Shown here: positions 20,916 through 32,674 of the stretch, one piece after another
Numbering within the stretch: position 1 is the first letter of the stretch
Layout: each line of letters starts with the position of its first letter
Assembly: GCF_010389155.1 (NCBI RefSeq)
Contig: NC_057766.1
Location: 28,591,516 to 28,655,515 of the forward strand
Source: Erigeron canadensis
Taxonomy: Eukaryota > Streptophyta > Magnoliopsida > Asterales > Asteraceae
DNA: 64,000 nt
Direction: 5' to 3'
Made by a program: the position numbers and the translations under genes
Notes under the pieces: generated by a model
Database searches by the model: none
Told to the model about the DNA's origin: nothing
Seen by the model: the letters and a program-made list of their open reading frames with translations, nothing else

Positions 20916-21378
20916 CTAAACTCAGGGGTAACCGAGAATTGATTCTTGAAGAAGCTCACAGGTCGAGATATTCTATTCATCCAGGTGCAACTAAGATGTA
21001 TCGTGATATTAAGCCATTGTATTGGTGGCCGGTTATGAAGTTGGATGTAGATGAGTTCGTTCAGAGGTGTGTGACTTGTGCTCAAGTCAAGGCAAAGCAC
21101 CAAAAGCCTTATAGTAAGTTACAACAGTTAGATATCCCAGAGTGGAAGTGAGATCACATTACCATGGATTTTATCACAAAATTACCGAAGACACCTAAAG
21201 GTAATGATATGATATGGGTCATAGTGGATAGATTGACCAAGAGTGCTCATTTCTTAGCTACACGTGAGACAACACCGCTTAATAATTTAGCTGAGTTATA
21301 TGTGGATGAGATTGTGTCGAAGCATGGAGTTCCTTTATCTTTTGTCTCAGATCGAGACAGTCGATTTAATTCTAACCT
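20915..21378 (+). pseudogene. Inverted copy of part of the same integrase
   Basis: About 464 bp on the plus strand repeats the minus-strand integrase region 18915-19380 (zinc finger plus start of the catalytic core) nearly base for base. It carries CAA and CAG codons where the other copy has TAA and TAG, and a TGA (21149-21151) where the other has TGG, so the two copies have decayed independently. It sits exactly where the 5' part of pol, gag and the 5' LTR should be. Confidence 0.85.
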
Positions 21379-21616
21379 TTATCTATACATCAGGAAACCA
21401 ATCTGACCAGTGACCAATAAGAAGATCAGTTCGCCTTTCAGTCTGATTCTGAAAACATTGATCATTACCCAAAACCATATAATACACCATTACCCAACAA
21501 ATTGAGGGTAATAAAACTAGGTTATCGATAACCCACTAAATAACCATATTTATGTAACACCATTCCACATTCTCACACAGTTACTTAAATTATTTGTTAT
21601 AAAGCACATCCAACAT
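21379..21616. other. Non-coding flank, possible MITE remainder
   Basis: Contains repeated CATTACCCAA/GGGTAATA motifs (about 21465-21545) that could be the right part of the MITE at 15408. No gene. Confidence 0.35.
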
Positions 21617-22075
21617 ATCTATACTATCTTATAAAGCATTTTGTCCTTTTTTAAAATCTCAAAAAATGATTTGAACTACCTAAATGATCCCTCTTCTTTA
21701 TTCACTAATTTAAACATCTCTACCTAATATAACTATAATACTCTTAAATCTTAACTACTCATTTTTTCTCTCTCTTATCAAATCTCAACTACTCATTTTT
21801 CTCTCTCCTCTATAAATTATTTTGTTCCTCAAATTCATTCAAACTCTTTTATCAAAAAAATTGTATATTAATAATTATAAAAATTGTGTGGGTATTCTTA
21901 AAATTCCATGCTCTTTCATTAGAGATGTCATTCGATATACTTTCGACGAATTTTTAAATCCGAGGGTAGAACCCGTACGGCTAAGACATTTTATTATCAC
22001 ACACTATGACTTATCACCTCCTATGACCTATCACCCTACTATCTCACTGTCGTAGCATGCAGATACTTTCTCTCG
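21617..22075 (+). mobile_element. Small Helitron-like repeat family, copy 2
   Basis: Begins TCTATACTATCTTATAAAGC, a classic plant Helitron start with 5' TC, and ends GTCGTAGCATGCAGATACTT + TCTCTCGTA. Interior blocks (ATTAGAGATGTCATTCGATA, TTTTTAAATCCGAGGGTAGA, TATGACCTATCACC) match copies 1 and 3. An open frame at 21822-22055 crosses the conserved block by chance. Confidence 0.6.
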
Positions 22076-22374
22076 TATATTATAACTTAAACTTATAAAA
22101 TGGATATAAATATAATTTGAATTATTTATATATTTAAAAAAATCCAATATTTCCATAGAATTAAAAAATATTTAACAATCAATATATATCTAAAAGTTGT
22201 ATCAAGGGGTGAGAAAATTTGGCGATTTTTAGTGTTATATTTATGGGGTTTTATTTGGGTACTTAATGGGGTTGATTAAGTAATGATTAATATTATATAT
22301 TTTATTTTGTGGCTTAATTAGTTATTTTATTGATTTATATAATTTAGTTTAATATTTAATATCTATATATATAT

Positions 22375-22782
22375 ATATACACTATATTATAAAGCAAATT
22401 CACTTTTCAACTTTGAACATATAATTTTAACAGTGTACACATAATAATGCATGATATACCATACATTAATGCATATAATTTTCTCTCTCCTCCATAAATC
22501 ATTTTATTCCTTTAATTCTTTCAAAATCTTTTATCTCAATAACCATAATTGATAAATTATAAAAATTATATGGGTGTTCTTAAAATTTCATGCTCTTTCA
22601 TTAGAGATGTCATTTGATATATTTTTGACGAGTTTTTAAATCCGAGGACGGAGCCCGTACGGCTAAGGCATTTGGCTATGACACTCTATGACATATCACC
22701 TCTTATGACCTATCACACTCTATGACCTATCACCCTCATCATTTTACCGCTGCTACGCACGGGTACTTGCTCTCGTATATAT
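22375..22782 (+). mobile_element. Small Helitron-like repeat family, copy 3
   Basis: Begins near TACACTATATTATAAAGCAA and ends CGCTGCTACGCACGGGTACT + TGCTCTCGTA. Same internal blocks as copies 1 and 2. It lies 300 bp from copy 2 in the same orientation. The intervening 22076-22374 is AT-rich without a gene. Confidence 0.6.
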
Positions 22783-22877
22783 ATATGGGTCGACCTATCT
22801 GCTATCTATACGATATGTAGTAAATTAATCAGGCCCAAAGTTAATATACAAAAGGGCTTCATTTAAAAGACCCAGGG

Positions 22878-25800
22878 TAGAGGTGCAAAAACAAGTTAAC
22901 CGGTTCCGGTTATTATTAATAGTAACCGAAATCAGTTTTTTTTTTTAAAAAAATTAACCGAAATCGGTTAACCGATACTGGTTAATAACCGGTTACTGTG
23001 CATAAAAACTCAAACCTATATAACCGATTAAGGTTAATATTAACCGGTTAACCGGTACCAATTAACCGAAAATAGGTTAAAATTAACCTATGCTATAAAA
23101 CTGATCGAACAGAAGGCAGTAAGCAAAATATAAAGGTGGCAAACTGATCGAACAAGCAGTAAGCAAAAATAACAAATCCATGTTTTAAGCAGAACATGCA
23201 GTAAGCAGAACAGGCAGTAAGCAGAACAGGCAGTAAGCAGAACAGAAGGCAGAAACATAACATTAGTAAGCAGAACAGGAGACCGTAAGCAGACCAACAC
23301 ATGTTTTAATAACAAAAACATAAGTAGCAGCAACATAAACAGAAAGATTACATTACAAGTATTGTCATAACTGAAACATAAGTAGCAGACATAAAAAACC
23401 GAAATAGCAGTAGCGGAAACATAAAACTAAAGAGTAGCAGCAACCAGCACTGCAAGCAAGCAGCAACAACATCAGCTGCATCACAAACACAAACACAAAC
23501 AAAAACTTACAAATTGCTTTATCTTTAAACAGAAACAAACACAGCAAGACAAACAAAATGGCAAAACATAACTTACTCATCAAGTTCATCATCAGAAAGT
23601 TGAGCGGCCTTTCCTTGTGATACTTCATAGAGATGTATGGGTTCTTCTATGGCAAGTTGATCTTCAAGACTAGTCACTTGTTGTATACGTTCAGCGGCGT
23701 CCAAGTAGTCTTTCAAGCAAATGCACGTTTCAAGAGAAGTTGGAGTGAGCCTTGTTCTTCTAACCGATAAAACCTTGCCACTAAGAGAAAAAACCGACTC
23801 CGAAGCAACCGTGGAAGCTTGAACACTTAGTAAATCACGTGCCATGGCGGCTAAAACGGGAAAGTGAGCTTCCTTTTCTTTCCACCAAGCCAAATTATCA
23901 AAGTTTGAAAACTCTTCGGGAAGCATTGTGGCCAAAAAGTCGGTTCCCATATACCTTCCGAGTTCACTACTTGGTGTGTTACCCGAGACCGTTTACTACT
24001 AACATTTCTCAAATTATTATACAAATTTAGCTCGCTACTCAATCTTGAGCTTGATGACTCTGAAGCCATTTTTTGGCGTATGTTTGATGTGGAACCATAT
24101 TTAACCAAATACAGATCAAACATATCTTCCAAACATTTTTTAAAATGTTGAATTGCATTATCCGAGAAATTAGGATCCTTATCGTTCAAACCCAAATCAT
24201 AACATATGTTTTCTAGTAACATCTCCACACCCGCAACATTTATACACGGGTTTAACGCGGCAACACAAGTAATTGTGCAGGGCATTTCTTCAAAATATTT
24301 TTTAAACTTTGCTTTCATTGGAGCTATCATTGTTTCATAAACGTTACCCCCAAACTGAAAGGCGTTTAATTTTCCACACATCAAATATAAATGTTTTAGT
24401 ACCAAACTACTAGTGGGATAATAAACTCCGGACAAAATAGTGGTTGAGGTTTTAAAAACTTCAAGTAACTGGTTTGATTTTACAATACTATCCCAACCCA
24501 CAGTAGGAAATTGTTTGGCCAAACCTTTCGAAACAAGACCGTCATGAAACCATTCTAAAGTAGCTCTTTGTTGAATAGCACTATCTAACATTTTCCAAGT
24601 GGAGTTCCACCTAGTTGGTACATCCCAATTAGGACCAAGACATGGTTTCTTTAAATCCTTACATAACTTCTCATACTCCTTACGTCTTCTTTTAGAAGTT
24701 GCAAAAACATCTTTTAACATTTCTTTAAAAACCTCTATTACCTTCTTAATTGCGGGCACCTCTAGTCCATGTTGCACAACCAAATTAATGATGTGTGCAA
24801 CACATCTACTATGATAAAACACACCATTCAGAATAGGTTCATACTTTATCTTCAAATTTTGAACTGCACTTGTATTATTTGAAGCATTATCAAAAGAAAT
24901 TGAAAATATCTTTTTTTTCCAACTTATAAGTTTGTATCACTTCATCTAAAATATCAAATAAAGCATTTCCGGTATGTGGATATCCAAAAATCTCAAACGC
25001 AATTGTGCGTTTCATCAGTTGCCAAGTTTTTGGATCAACCCAATGTGCCGTAACACAAAGATACGATTCAGGTAAACCATGGGGGGCGGACCAAACATCA
25101 GTGGTTAAATTAACACAGGTTTCTAACTTTTCAAAATCCAAAATTATTTGTGCCTTAGCTTCTTTCCACATGTTTATACAATGCTTTCTAAGGGTAGTAC
25201 GACTTACATGAGTATAAGAAGGTTGGAGTGTCTCACGAATCAACAAAGTCAATCCTTGGTTGTCAAAGTGATTGAATGGCAAGCCCTGTTGAATTACAAA
25301 TTCAGCCATCCTCTTACAAACCTTTTCCACACTATAATTAAAAATACCCCCCTCTTTCGACATTTGTGATTGACCTGAAGTTGGAGTGCCTTTCAATACC
25401 TTGCAATGGTCATTAATATGCGAATTTAAAGTGGAATTGGCACCGGGAGCCAAAAAATTTCCACAATGTTTGCATCTGGCCTTCTGCTTTCCATTAGACA
25501 TCTCACATAAATCAAAATGTGACTATGTTTTTGGGTTCCTCGTGCAGGGTAATATATTCACCACAGTTAGTTCACTTATGGAAGCAGCAACTTCACAAGA
25601 ATCGTTAACACTTGAGTCAGTGGCCATGGAAATTTAGAGAGGGATCGATTGGGAATTTAGATTAAATGACTGGATGATTAAATCATTCGATCAATCGATC
25701 GACCGAATTGGGAATTTAGATGTATGGGTTATTTGATCAATCGATCGGCCGATTTGGGAATTTAGAGAGGGATTGATTGGGAATTTAGATTGGGAATTTA

Positions 25801-26176
25801 GATTGGGAATTTAGAGTGGGATCGAATGGGAATTTAAAGTGAGATCGATCAAAATCGGTTTTTAGGTTATTAGGGTTATTAGGTAGATTGATCGAATGAT
25901 TTAATTTAGGTTTTTTTAGATTGGGATCACCGTGTAATAATATAAATAATATAAATATTATTAATAAAATATAGATTAACCGGTTATAGTTTTTTTAAAA
26001 AAAAAAAGAAATCGGTTATTGGTTAACCGGTTATTAACCGGTTCTTGTTTTGAAAGTCTTGATCGGTTTCTAACCTACGATTAATAATAACTTATAACCG
26101 GTATAGGAATAACCGGTTAGGTTAATCGGTTTTGAAGCGAATCGGTTCGGTTAACCGATTTTTTTGTGCACCTCTA
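22878..26176 (-). mobile_element. hAT transposon, full length, inactive
   Basis: An 8-bp target duplication ACCCAGGG (22870-22877 and 26177-26184) brackets ends TAGAGGTGCAAAAA and, inverted on the right, TAGAGGTGCACAAAAA. Both subterminal regions are packed with ACCGGTTAACC/CCGAAATCGGTT motifs, the usual transposase-binding clusters of hAT elements. The 3.3-kb body carries one transposase gene on the minus strand with several breaks. Confidence 0.9.
23573..25627 (-). pseudogene. hAT transposase (zinc finger BED, RNase H-like core, hATC)
   Basis: On the minus strand the gene appears to start at 25627 (ATGGCC). It has a BED-type zinc finger (CKHCGNF...HINDHCKVL, about 25380-25480), the N-terminal core (LTTDVWSAPHGLPESYLCVTA, RNase H-like), CVAHIINLVVQHGL, the PTRWNSTWKML motif and the C-terminal hATC dimerisation domain (LSVQASTVASESVFSLSG, LETCICLKDYL). 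The protein is interrupted by an in-frame TAG near 25530, a frameshift in an A-run near 24900 and another near 23950. It would have cut the inverted ends of its own element; this copy cannot make the full protein. The many short plus-strand and other frames here are shadows. Confidence 0.85.
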
Positions 26177-26184
26177 ACCCAGGG

Positions 26185-27274
26185 CATGTTTGTTTTTTCA
26201 AAAAAAACTCTTAGCCACCTCTGACCTCTGATTTGGTCAAAGGTTTTTACATTAAGAGGTGTTTGTTTTCCATTTAGATCCAGAGACAACAACATCTTAG
26301 CAGCCTCATATTCAGTAAGATGTTTAGAAACCTCTTTTTAACATCTAAGACTTTATTTTTTTGATGAAAAATGAATGCTTCACACCTCCCTTAGCTTCTT
26401 AGCATTGTCAGGCTTCACTAGTCACTTACCCAAATCCACCGACCAAATCACCGGCCCAACCACCGGTCGGTAGTTGCCTTTTATATTAGAGACCACCCTT
26501 TTTTCTTTTCTTGATCATTGGTTGAGATCATGGTGCTGGTGGTGGCGAAGCTTTTGAAGAAAGAAGATGGGTTAATGAAACTTTGATTTGATGATTTTTT
26601 GGGAAGAAGAAGACGACCACGGTTACGATGATGATGATGTATTAAACTTGTTGCGAGGAGAGAAAAATCAGATTTACGTCCTTTTTCGATTACTCAACAG
26701 CCAAAGCCACATACCTTATCTCTTTTTAGATTATGGTCTATAATTTTGGTTCAATAGAAAAACAATAACCTATAGTTTATTTATAAAAGTTTATATAGGA
26801 TTTATTTGGAAGGTTCTACCCATATATACAACATTTTAAATTTATCAATTTTGATATTTTTAACTTTTTTATAATATTTTATGTCAAAACAAGTTGATTA
26901 TAAAAAATAACGATTTAACATTAAAATGATTATTCAGACGATTATATATATTCAGATGTTTTTAAAAAACAAAACAGTTATAATCATTTAGAATTCAGAC
27001 ATTTAAAATAGCTCTTAACATTCAGAAGTGGTATTCAGATTCAGACGACAACTTCTTATCAAGAACAATATGGCCCCAACCATTCGTACCCCCTACATGC
27101 AACGGGTTTTCCTAACTTCTCATTCAATTCATCCTATTCAATGAGTTCATGTCTCATATCTGATCAAATACTCAACAGTCAACACCTCACCACGCCACCA
27201 CAACCATGAAAGCCCACCATTGCTGTCCTTCCAACCAGCATAAAGGATAAAGATCTTATTATTGGCGGTGTCTT
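26185..27274. other. Intergenic stretch, possible degraded MITE
   Basis: AAGAGGTGTTTGTTTTCC at about 26253 resembles ends of hAT-like MITEs, and ATTCAGA-type motifs cluster at 26930-27050, but no right end or target duplication is found. A 14-codon frame starting ATGAAAGCC near 27208 ends within the stretch. No gene called. Confidence 0.4.
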
Positions 27275-29610
27275 TGTCACACCCCGACTAAGGCGGAAAA
27301 CTTGGGATGCGACGCATAGTACACGCGTCATGGATATTACATAGGAAGACTAAATGAATCCACAAATATAGATAGTCTTATGATAGATTATCACAAACAT
27401 TTAACATAAATCCAAACACAAATAAAGCATAATCCAACTCCCACGCAGGGGATCAAAGGTTAGGCATAATGCCATACTAATACAAAGAAAACATAAGATG
27501 ACATAGCAGCAACAAGGAATCCTAGAGTCCAAAGTCTGCTATAAAGGCTCCATGCTACTCTCCTCAGCCACCTCTAACCTGTGCACCTGAAAGGATACTT
27601 AAAAACGTCAGCACAATGGTTGGTGAGTTCGTAGAGTTGTAGTCTAGGTTATCAGGTTAACTTGATGCATTTAATGTATACTCAATGTTGCCATAATCAC
27701 AAGGTTGCCATAATCACAATGTTGCCATGGACTTATCGTGGTTGACATAATCATAAGGTTGCCATGGACTTATCAAGGTTGACAATACTTACGGTACCAG
27801 GCTAAGGTTGTGTATCAAGGGACTTACGGTTCAACAACCAGCCGTGCTAACAAAGGAAGGGACTTACTGTTCAACAACCAGCCGTGCTTAATAACATGTA
27901 TCTAATGCATCCAAATGTATCCATAGTGTAAATCAATAGGTATCCAAGTCATGAAATCATATATGTATCCAAATCACGTTATCAAAATGTATCCACAATA
28001 TGTTATCAAAATGTATCCACAATAGGTTATCAATCGTGTAGTTAAAATAGGTTGCCACAATATCATATCAAATAATTACAGTTTTACAAGAAAACATTTT
28101 GTATCCTTTCAGCCCCGAGAAAGCATGTAAAAAGGGGACTACGAAGCTCACCTGAATGCTAGCAACAAGATTATGCTACGTAAGATATCAGTAAGCAAGT
28201 AATCGGCACGCAACAATCTGTTTCAAGTTATCACAATTAAGTATGTGTTCATTATAGGTAAACGTGCTCATAACATGCCACCAAGTGTTGACTATGTTGT
28301 CCAAAAGCATACTAGTTTGACTTTGACCCAATTTTACATGTTTGAACAAAGTTGACCAAGTTGTGAGTTTGACTAAGTTGACCAAATCGTCGTAAGTTGA
28401 CCAAGGTTGACCAAATCGACCAAAGTTGACCAAAGTTGACTAAACCGACCAAGGTTGACCAAGGTTGACAAAATCGAGGTAGTAATCGAAGTTCGAGGTC
28501 TCAATTGAAATTCGAGGTCTTAAATTGAATTTGGGGTCTTATTTTCACTAACGGACAAAATTGAAATTGAGAGGATAAAAATAAGAGGCTAAAATTAAGA
28601 GGCCAGTAAATCTGGGGTAGTATTTCACTAAAAGACAAAAATTGGATTTTGCGAGGCTAGATTTGCGAGGCTAAATAAGATATGAGAGGCTAAATCAGAA
28701 ATGCGAGGTTGCAAATTGACGGGTCGCAAACTGGGCTGTTCTTCCCCAAAATTCATTGTAGAAAACCCTAATCGTTTATTTCGATCTGAAAGGCGTTTTC
28801 AACATCAGATTGTACTTTTAGACTCCCTAAAATGATGGGAAAACAATCTTAAAGTCAGAAACTCGAAAAACGGACTTAAACCCGAAAACCCATTTGAACG
28901 AAGTTTATAAAAAGTGTACCAAAATTCTTATATCTCAAGATTTTGTTAACGAAATCACACGAAACTTTGACAAAAGATGTAGTATATGATTCTAAACATT
29001 TTGGATGTAAAAAGTTCAATACTTGGTGAGTGTAGCGTATGTATTAAAAGAAAAACCGAAAAATACAAAAAAAAGAGTATAAAAAGGGTTTTGATTCTTA
29101 CATCAAATCTGACCAAAATAGATGTTTGCGATGATGCTTAGAAGGTAGAAAAACTGTTTTTGATACTAAGTCTAAACAAAAGTAAGGTTGGATTTCATTA
29201 AAGCTTGTTGTTTATGGGGTAGTAATGGTGAGGTAGTAAAGTGAGGTAGTAAAGGAATATGGGGTAGTAAAAAGGGGGGTAGTAAGGGTATGTGTGTGTT
29301 TTTCTTGGAGGCTAAGTTGGTGAAAATGAGAAATTGTGAAGGAAAAGGAGTATTTATATGTAGGGAAAAAGAGAATATTCCATACAAGGCCTTAATACTA
29401 GGCCGAACCAAATACGATGCGGCCACACAAATACGAGGCTAACTCCAAATACGAGGCTGACTCCAAATACGAGGCTGACTCCAAATACGATGCCAAATTA
29501 GAACTACGATGCCGACTTAAAATACGAGGTTGAACTGATTTACGAGGTCGTATTTACTTAAAGGTTTATTTTGACTCGAAATCTTAAATGGTCAACACAC
29601 GGATGTTACA
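27275..29610 (-). mobile_element. Solo LTR of a Ty3 chromovirus
   Basis: Starts TGTCACACCCC and ends GGATGTTACA, and is flanked by a perfect 5-bp target duplication GTCTT (27270-27274 and 29611-29615). No internal element sequence is present, so the element was removed by LTR-LTR recombination. By comparison with 15492-18044 it lies in minus orientation. The inside is rich in short direct repeats: GTTGACCAAG-type units at 28330-28470 and AAATACGAGGCTGACTCC units at 29430-29500. Confidence 0.85.
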
Positions 29611-29615
29611 GTCTT

Positions 29616-30420
29616 GATCAAGGTTTGTTCTTATATCTCTATAGTTTTTCTTTTGCATAGTTTGAGTTATACATAGTTACTGGATTCATTGTATTAGGTA
29701 TAGTAAAGTGCTCTTTTAACAATTTAATATTTTCAATGGCTTTTATGTTTGAATTGCTGAACTTCTATACGGGTAATATTATTTTTATGTTGATTGTTAT
29801 TATTCATCATCTTTTATTGAAAGTGAATACAGATAGGATTTAAAGAAAACAAACATTGTTCCTTGAGGTTTGTATTTTATTTTGATCTATTTTTTTTTTA
29901 GTTATGAAAATTTTGGAATTGAATATATTAAGGATATGATTGGATTCATGCTCCTCTATTTCTATCTCATCTCTTTGTATTGATTTTCATTGTTGAAGGA
30001 TATGTGTGCACATTGTTTACCGCTAAAGATAGGAAATCGACGACAGGTTTTGCTGAAAATATCGGAAACATAATTTCAGCCCCAAAACTGTTGAAACCGA
30101 ATGATAGCAACCCGTTGAGTGGGTCAAGCTCCAACAAATTAGAAGAGAGAAACACAGAGAAATTTTGGGGCAATTTTCTTCATATTCATCCAATGCAAAT
30201 TACAGAAATTTAAATATGCAAAAGACTTGGCTTACACCCATGTCCTCCTTATTTCTTGTGCTCTATCTCTATCATGCTGCTTAAACTACCTTACATGTAA
30301 ACGTGCAAACATGGAATGATAAAAGACTAATTCAAATACAAAATACAAAATATTAATAAAAATGCATTAATCCCTAAAACGTGCAGGCTTGTTGGAGATG
30401 CAAGGGGGCCTTCCTTCTGG
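29616..30420. other. Non-coding stretch, partly 3' flank of a Ty3 element
   Basis: AT-rich. Overlapping open frames on both strands at 29967-30213 have no recognisable domain. Some of 30180-30470 is probably the 3' untranslated region or LTR of the Ty3 element whose pol begins at 30470, but I cannot place an LTR border. Confidence 0.35.
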
Positions 30421-30469
30421 AACTGGGCTATCAACTGGGCTCGTAGTCTGAGCCTTGATGTGGGCTGCA

Positions 30470-32674
30470 TCATTCCCTCCCTCGAGAATCACCATTGTCC
30501 TCAATGGTATTAAAACCTGGAAATTGGGACTGTAATGATGACAAGTCTTCCCAAGTAGCTTCTTGAATTGGTTGATTCTCCCATTGAATTAAAACTTGAG
30601 GTGCCCCATTGTAATCAGTACGTTCATTAAGGATGGCTTGAGGAATCTTACAAAATTTGACATCTGATCCAAATTTGGTAAGGTCGCCTTCTCCCGGTGT
30701 AGTGTTGTTGTAGCTCGGCTTTAACAAAGAGACATGGAAAACTGGATGTATCTTGGCTGTTGATGGAAGATCGAGATTGTAAGCAACATTGCCAATCCGC
30801 TGTAGAATCTTGTACGGGCCGTAGAAATGGCTGGTCAACTTTTGGTTAGAACGAGAAGCAACTGTCGATTGGCGATATTTCTGTAGTCGCAAGTAGACAT
30901 AATCCCCTACACAAAATTCTTTAGCCAAACGTTTTTTGTTGACCTGTTTAGTCATTTTTACTTTGGCAACCTGAATTGAGTTTTTCATTGAAGATAGCAG
31001 GCGTTGGTGTTCAAGCAAAGAGGCTTTGATGGAGACGTTTTTGGTAGACCCAGGTACATAGTCATGAATAGAAATGACTTCCTTACCATAAAGTGCCTTG
31101 AATGGAGACATATTGATGGAGGAATGGTAACTTGTATTGTAAGAAAATTCTGCCAGATAGAGATACCTTTCCCAACATGATGGTTCATCCAATATGAAGG
31201 CACGTAAATACATATCGAGACCTCTATTGACTACCTCTGTTTGACCATCCGTTTGTGGATGATAAGCACTCGAATGGAGGAGTGTAGTGTCCAACAGTTT
31301 GAATAATTCTCTCTAAAGCGCACACTAGAAAAGAAAGGGCTTTTCTCGCTTGGCGGTCTCGATCTGAGACAATAGTCTTAGGGAGCCCATGTAAACGATA
31401 AACCTCTTTCATAAATATAGTGGCAAGAGCAGCAACGGTTTAGGAGGTTGGAAGGGCGACATAGCAACGGTGTAGGAGGTTGAATTATATAAGGTAGACA
31501 AGCAAGACAAACCTGTAAATAAGGCAAAGCCAATGACTCAAAGATCGTAGGTACAACGAGTAGAGCTCGAGCCTACACACTGAAAGCTCGTCGAGCTATC
31601 GAGTCGAGCTTGAGCCAAGCAAATATTGTTCCATTCGAGCTCGAGCCATGCTAAGCTCGAGCTCGGCTCGACTCGATAACACCCCTACTCCCAAGTTGGA
31701 GAGATCGGATTGATGTAATCCGATCAGGATGCAGAGCTACTAAAAAGAACCCAAATTAAAGTCATTTAGTGTCTCCAAATTTAAAATCAACATAATGCTG
31801 CTAATAATAATAAAGTTATATACAAAAAGTTGTTCAGAAGTAGAATATCACTGGCATATACGCAAAAAGATGGTGAAAGATGTTGTTTACTCTTTTAGCT
31901 ATGTTGTGAACCAGACTAAATATGTTTTGTATAGGAAAGTAGATGTTGCTGTAAAAGGCCATAAGGTTTGTTCAGCAACATCCTTTTTTAAGCCCACCCA
32001 AGTGAAAGTGCTAGCTAAACGTTTAGCAGTAGCGTTTATCCCTGCATGTCCACCGACGAATGTCGAATGGAACTCATGTATTAACCTGTTACGTAAAGTA
32101 GGAAGTGGGGGAACAAGCATTTTACCATGTATATAGATGAGCCCATCACGAAACAATTAATGAGGAAAGGTTGTTGGATCATCTTGAATCGTGAATACCA
32201 ACTTAGAACCGTTCGGGTCCTGTTTGAAATATGTGCGCAACTCCTCTAACCATGTGGCAGTGGGGTGTGAAATAGCTAGCATGGATGGGGTCTCAACACG
32301 ACTGAGCGCATCTGCCACAGTAACCTCTCGACCCGGTTCGAAGTGAATCTCGAAATTGTAACCCATAAGTTTGGTGAGCCATTTTTGTTGTTCTGGTGTT
32401 TGAATAGTTTGAGTGAGGATATGTTTGAGGCTGTGATGGTCTGTGTAGATGCGAAATCTGGTCCCCAGAAGGTTTTGGCGCCACTTTTTGACAGCCTCAG
32501 TAATGGCATACAACTCTTTGGTATAAGTAGATTGACCTTGCATTGTGGGGCAAAGCTTCTTGCAGAAGAAAGCAATGGGTTGAGTGTCTTGAGATAGAAC
32601 AACACCAATAGCAAGCCCTGATGCATCAGTTGTGACATCAAAGGGTTTGTTGAAATCCGGAAGGACAAGAGAAA
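30470..32674 (-). pseudogene. Second Ty3 chromovirus pol fragment: RNase H, integrase, chromodomain
   Basis: Minus-strand order: RNase H from the right edge (FDVTTDASGLAIGVVLSQ, IYTDHHSLKHIL, VADALSRVE), integrase zinc finger (HSTFVGGHAGINATAKRL), part of the core (VSDRDRQ near 31365; [19 protein letters not shown]), the GPYKILQRIGNVAY segment and a chromodomain-like end (PQVLIQWENQPIQEATWED). The sequence differs strongly from the element at 18-21 kb and recalls the Reina-like chromoviruses. Breaks: a foreign insert at about 31425-31800 removes the middle of the integrase, there is a frameshift near 31300, and reverse transcriptase is lost because the SIRE-like LTR begins at 32675. Confidence 0.8.
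31425..31800. mobile_element. Insert in the integrase, partly a hAT-like MITE fragment
   Basis: A tract of GAGCTCGAGC/GGCTCGACTCG motifs (31560-31685) ends GATAACACCCCTA, the inverted form of TAGGGGTGTTATC, the terminus of many non-autonomous plant hAT elements. The left end is not found. A direct repeat (AGCAACGGTTTAGGAGGTTG and its near copy) occurs at 31432 and 31460. Confidence 0.45.

Noticed and set aside
23088..23628. Leu/Cys-rich minus-strand frames resembling membrane proteins
   Set aside because: They are products of a CAG/AGCAGAA-rich repeat at the 3' end of the hAT element, not membrane proteins.
28320..28470. Regularly spaced GTTGACCAA units suggesting a CRISPR-like or satellite array
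   Set aside because: Units are short, irregular and without unique spacers; they are simple repeats inside a solo LTR of a plant retrotransposon.
29967..30213. Overlapping frames on both strands with apparently balanced composition
   Set aside because: Neither has a domain or homologous feel; mutual overlap suggests chance.
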